Of a stretch of 22,011 nt of DNA, positions 21,990 through 22,011 are shown piece after piece. Every line of letters begins with the position of its first letter. The first letter of the stretch is position 1. Source of the DNA: Planctomycetota bacterium (GTDB lineage: Bacteria; Planctomycetota; Phycisphaerae; Phycisphaerales; UBA1924); the NCBI GenBank assembly GCA_023434205.1, contig JAEYTB010000230.1:1-22011 (forward strand), read 5' to 3'. The translations under genes were made by a program, and so were the position numbers. The notes below the pieces were generated by a model. It worked only from the letters and a program-made list of their open reading frames with translations, was not told where the DNA came from and ran no database searches.

Positions 21990-22011
21990 ATGCCCCCGGT
22001 CAAAGAACGAA
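21990..22011 (+). CDS. Start of a gene sharing the bactofilin N-terminus, cut by the window
   Basis: ATG 21990-21992 is preceded by GGGAGGGG and continues as MPPVKER, the same seven residues that open the zinc-finger bactofilin on the other strand. Only seven codons are visible. By comparison it is probably a divergent paralogue with a zinc finger and bactofilin domain, but this depends on sequence beyond the window. Confidence 0.5.

Larger units (their letters stand above)
21791..22011. repeat. Inverted repeat carrying two divergent gene starts
   Basis: Positions 21791-21830 on the minus strand and 21972-22011 on the plus strand agree over about 39 bases with a single inserted G. Each arm contains a GGAGGGG or GGGAGGGG ribosome-binding site, the ATG and the first codons MPPVKER. 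The spacer is about 141 bp. The right arm is cut by the window edge, so its true length is unknown. Confidence 0.85.

Noticed and set aside
21404..22003. Long N-terminal extension of the DUF2959 lipoprotein
   Set aside because: It overlaps the bactofilin gene in another frame; the lipoprotein signal begins at ATG 21403.

Overview
This window looks like chromosomal DNA of a planctomycete, most probably from the class Phycisphaerae. It is GC-rich. One secreted protein ends in a PEP-CTERM-like tail of the Phycisphaerae type (Pro-Ala-Pro, hydrophobic stretch, Ala-Ala-Arg-Arg-Arg-Arg). Another ends in a two-repeat, cysteine-flanked dockerin-like segment. There is also a chlamydial-type histone H1-like (Hc1) protein, a bactofilin with a zinc finger, and a small membrane protein with a CxxCGYD...CPECG zinc ribbon. 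The assignment rests on these family traits only. I see no rRNA, tRNA, CRISPR array or transposase.

Layout. Positions 1-1643 hold a truncated secreted hydrolase and a secreted HAF-repeat protein, both on the minus strand. Positions 1644-1889 hold a REPIN-like pair of palindromes. Positions 1890-2773 hold a DinB-family protein that overlaps the small membrane zinc-ribbon protein. Positions 2859-10129 form the most remarkable unit, a four-gene minus-strand operon: periplasmic HlyD adaptor, GAF-GAF-TM-HlyD protein, PqqD-M50-HlyD membrane metalloprotease, and a short SecA-like ATPase. Positions 10318-11499 hold a DegT-family aminotransferase, divergent from the operon. Positions 11589-15318 hold, in order of position, a secreted protein of unknown function, mannose-6-phosphate isomerase, a FabZ-type dehydratase, the Hc1 protein and an APH-fold phosphotransferase, all on the minus strand. 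rsmA (minus) and a secreted dockerin-like protein (plus) are divergent at 15379-17607. Positions 17625-19944 hold a Cof-type HAD phosphatase and a GGDEF diguanylate cyclase separated by three copies of another palindrome. Positions 20071-21813 hold a protein of unknown function with a possible receiver-like fold, a DUF2959 lipoprotein and the zinc-finger bactofilin. The start of a second gene with the same N-terminus runs off the right edge.

Functional reading. The four-gene operon has the parts of an export machine without an ABC transporter: a SecA-type motor lacking most of its C-terminal half, an intramembrane protease carrying a PqqD-like (possible leader-binding) domain, and three proteins with HlyD-type adaptor segments, one of them fused to cytoplasmic GAF sensors. 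I infer that it recognises, processes and exports a substrate that is not encoded here. This is a hypothesis from domain content and coupling, not a demonstrated function. The other genes are mostly housekeeping or accessory. At least three unrelated palindrome families sit between genes, suggesting that dispersed REP-like elements are common in this genome.
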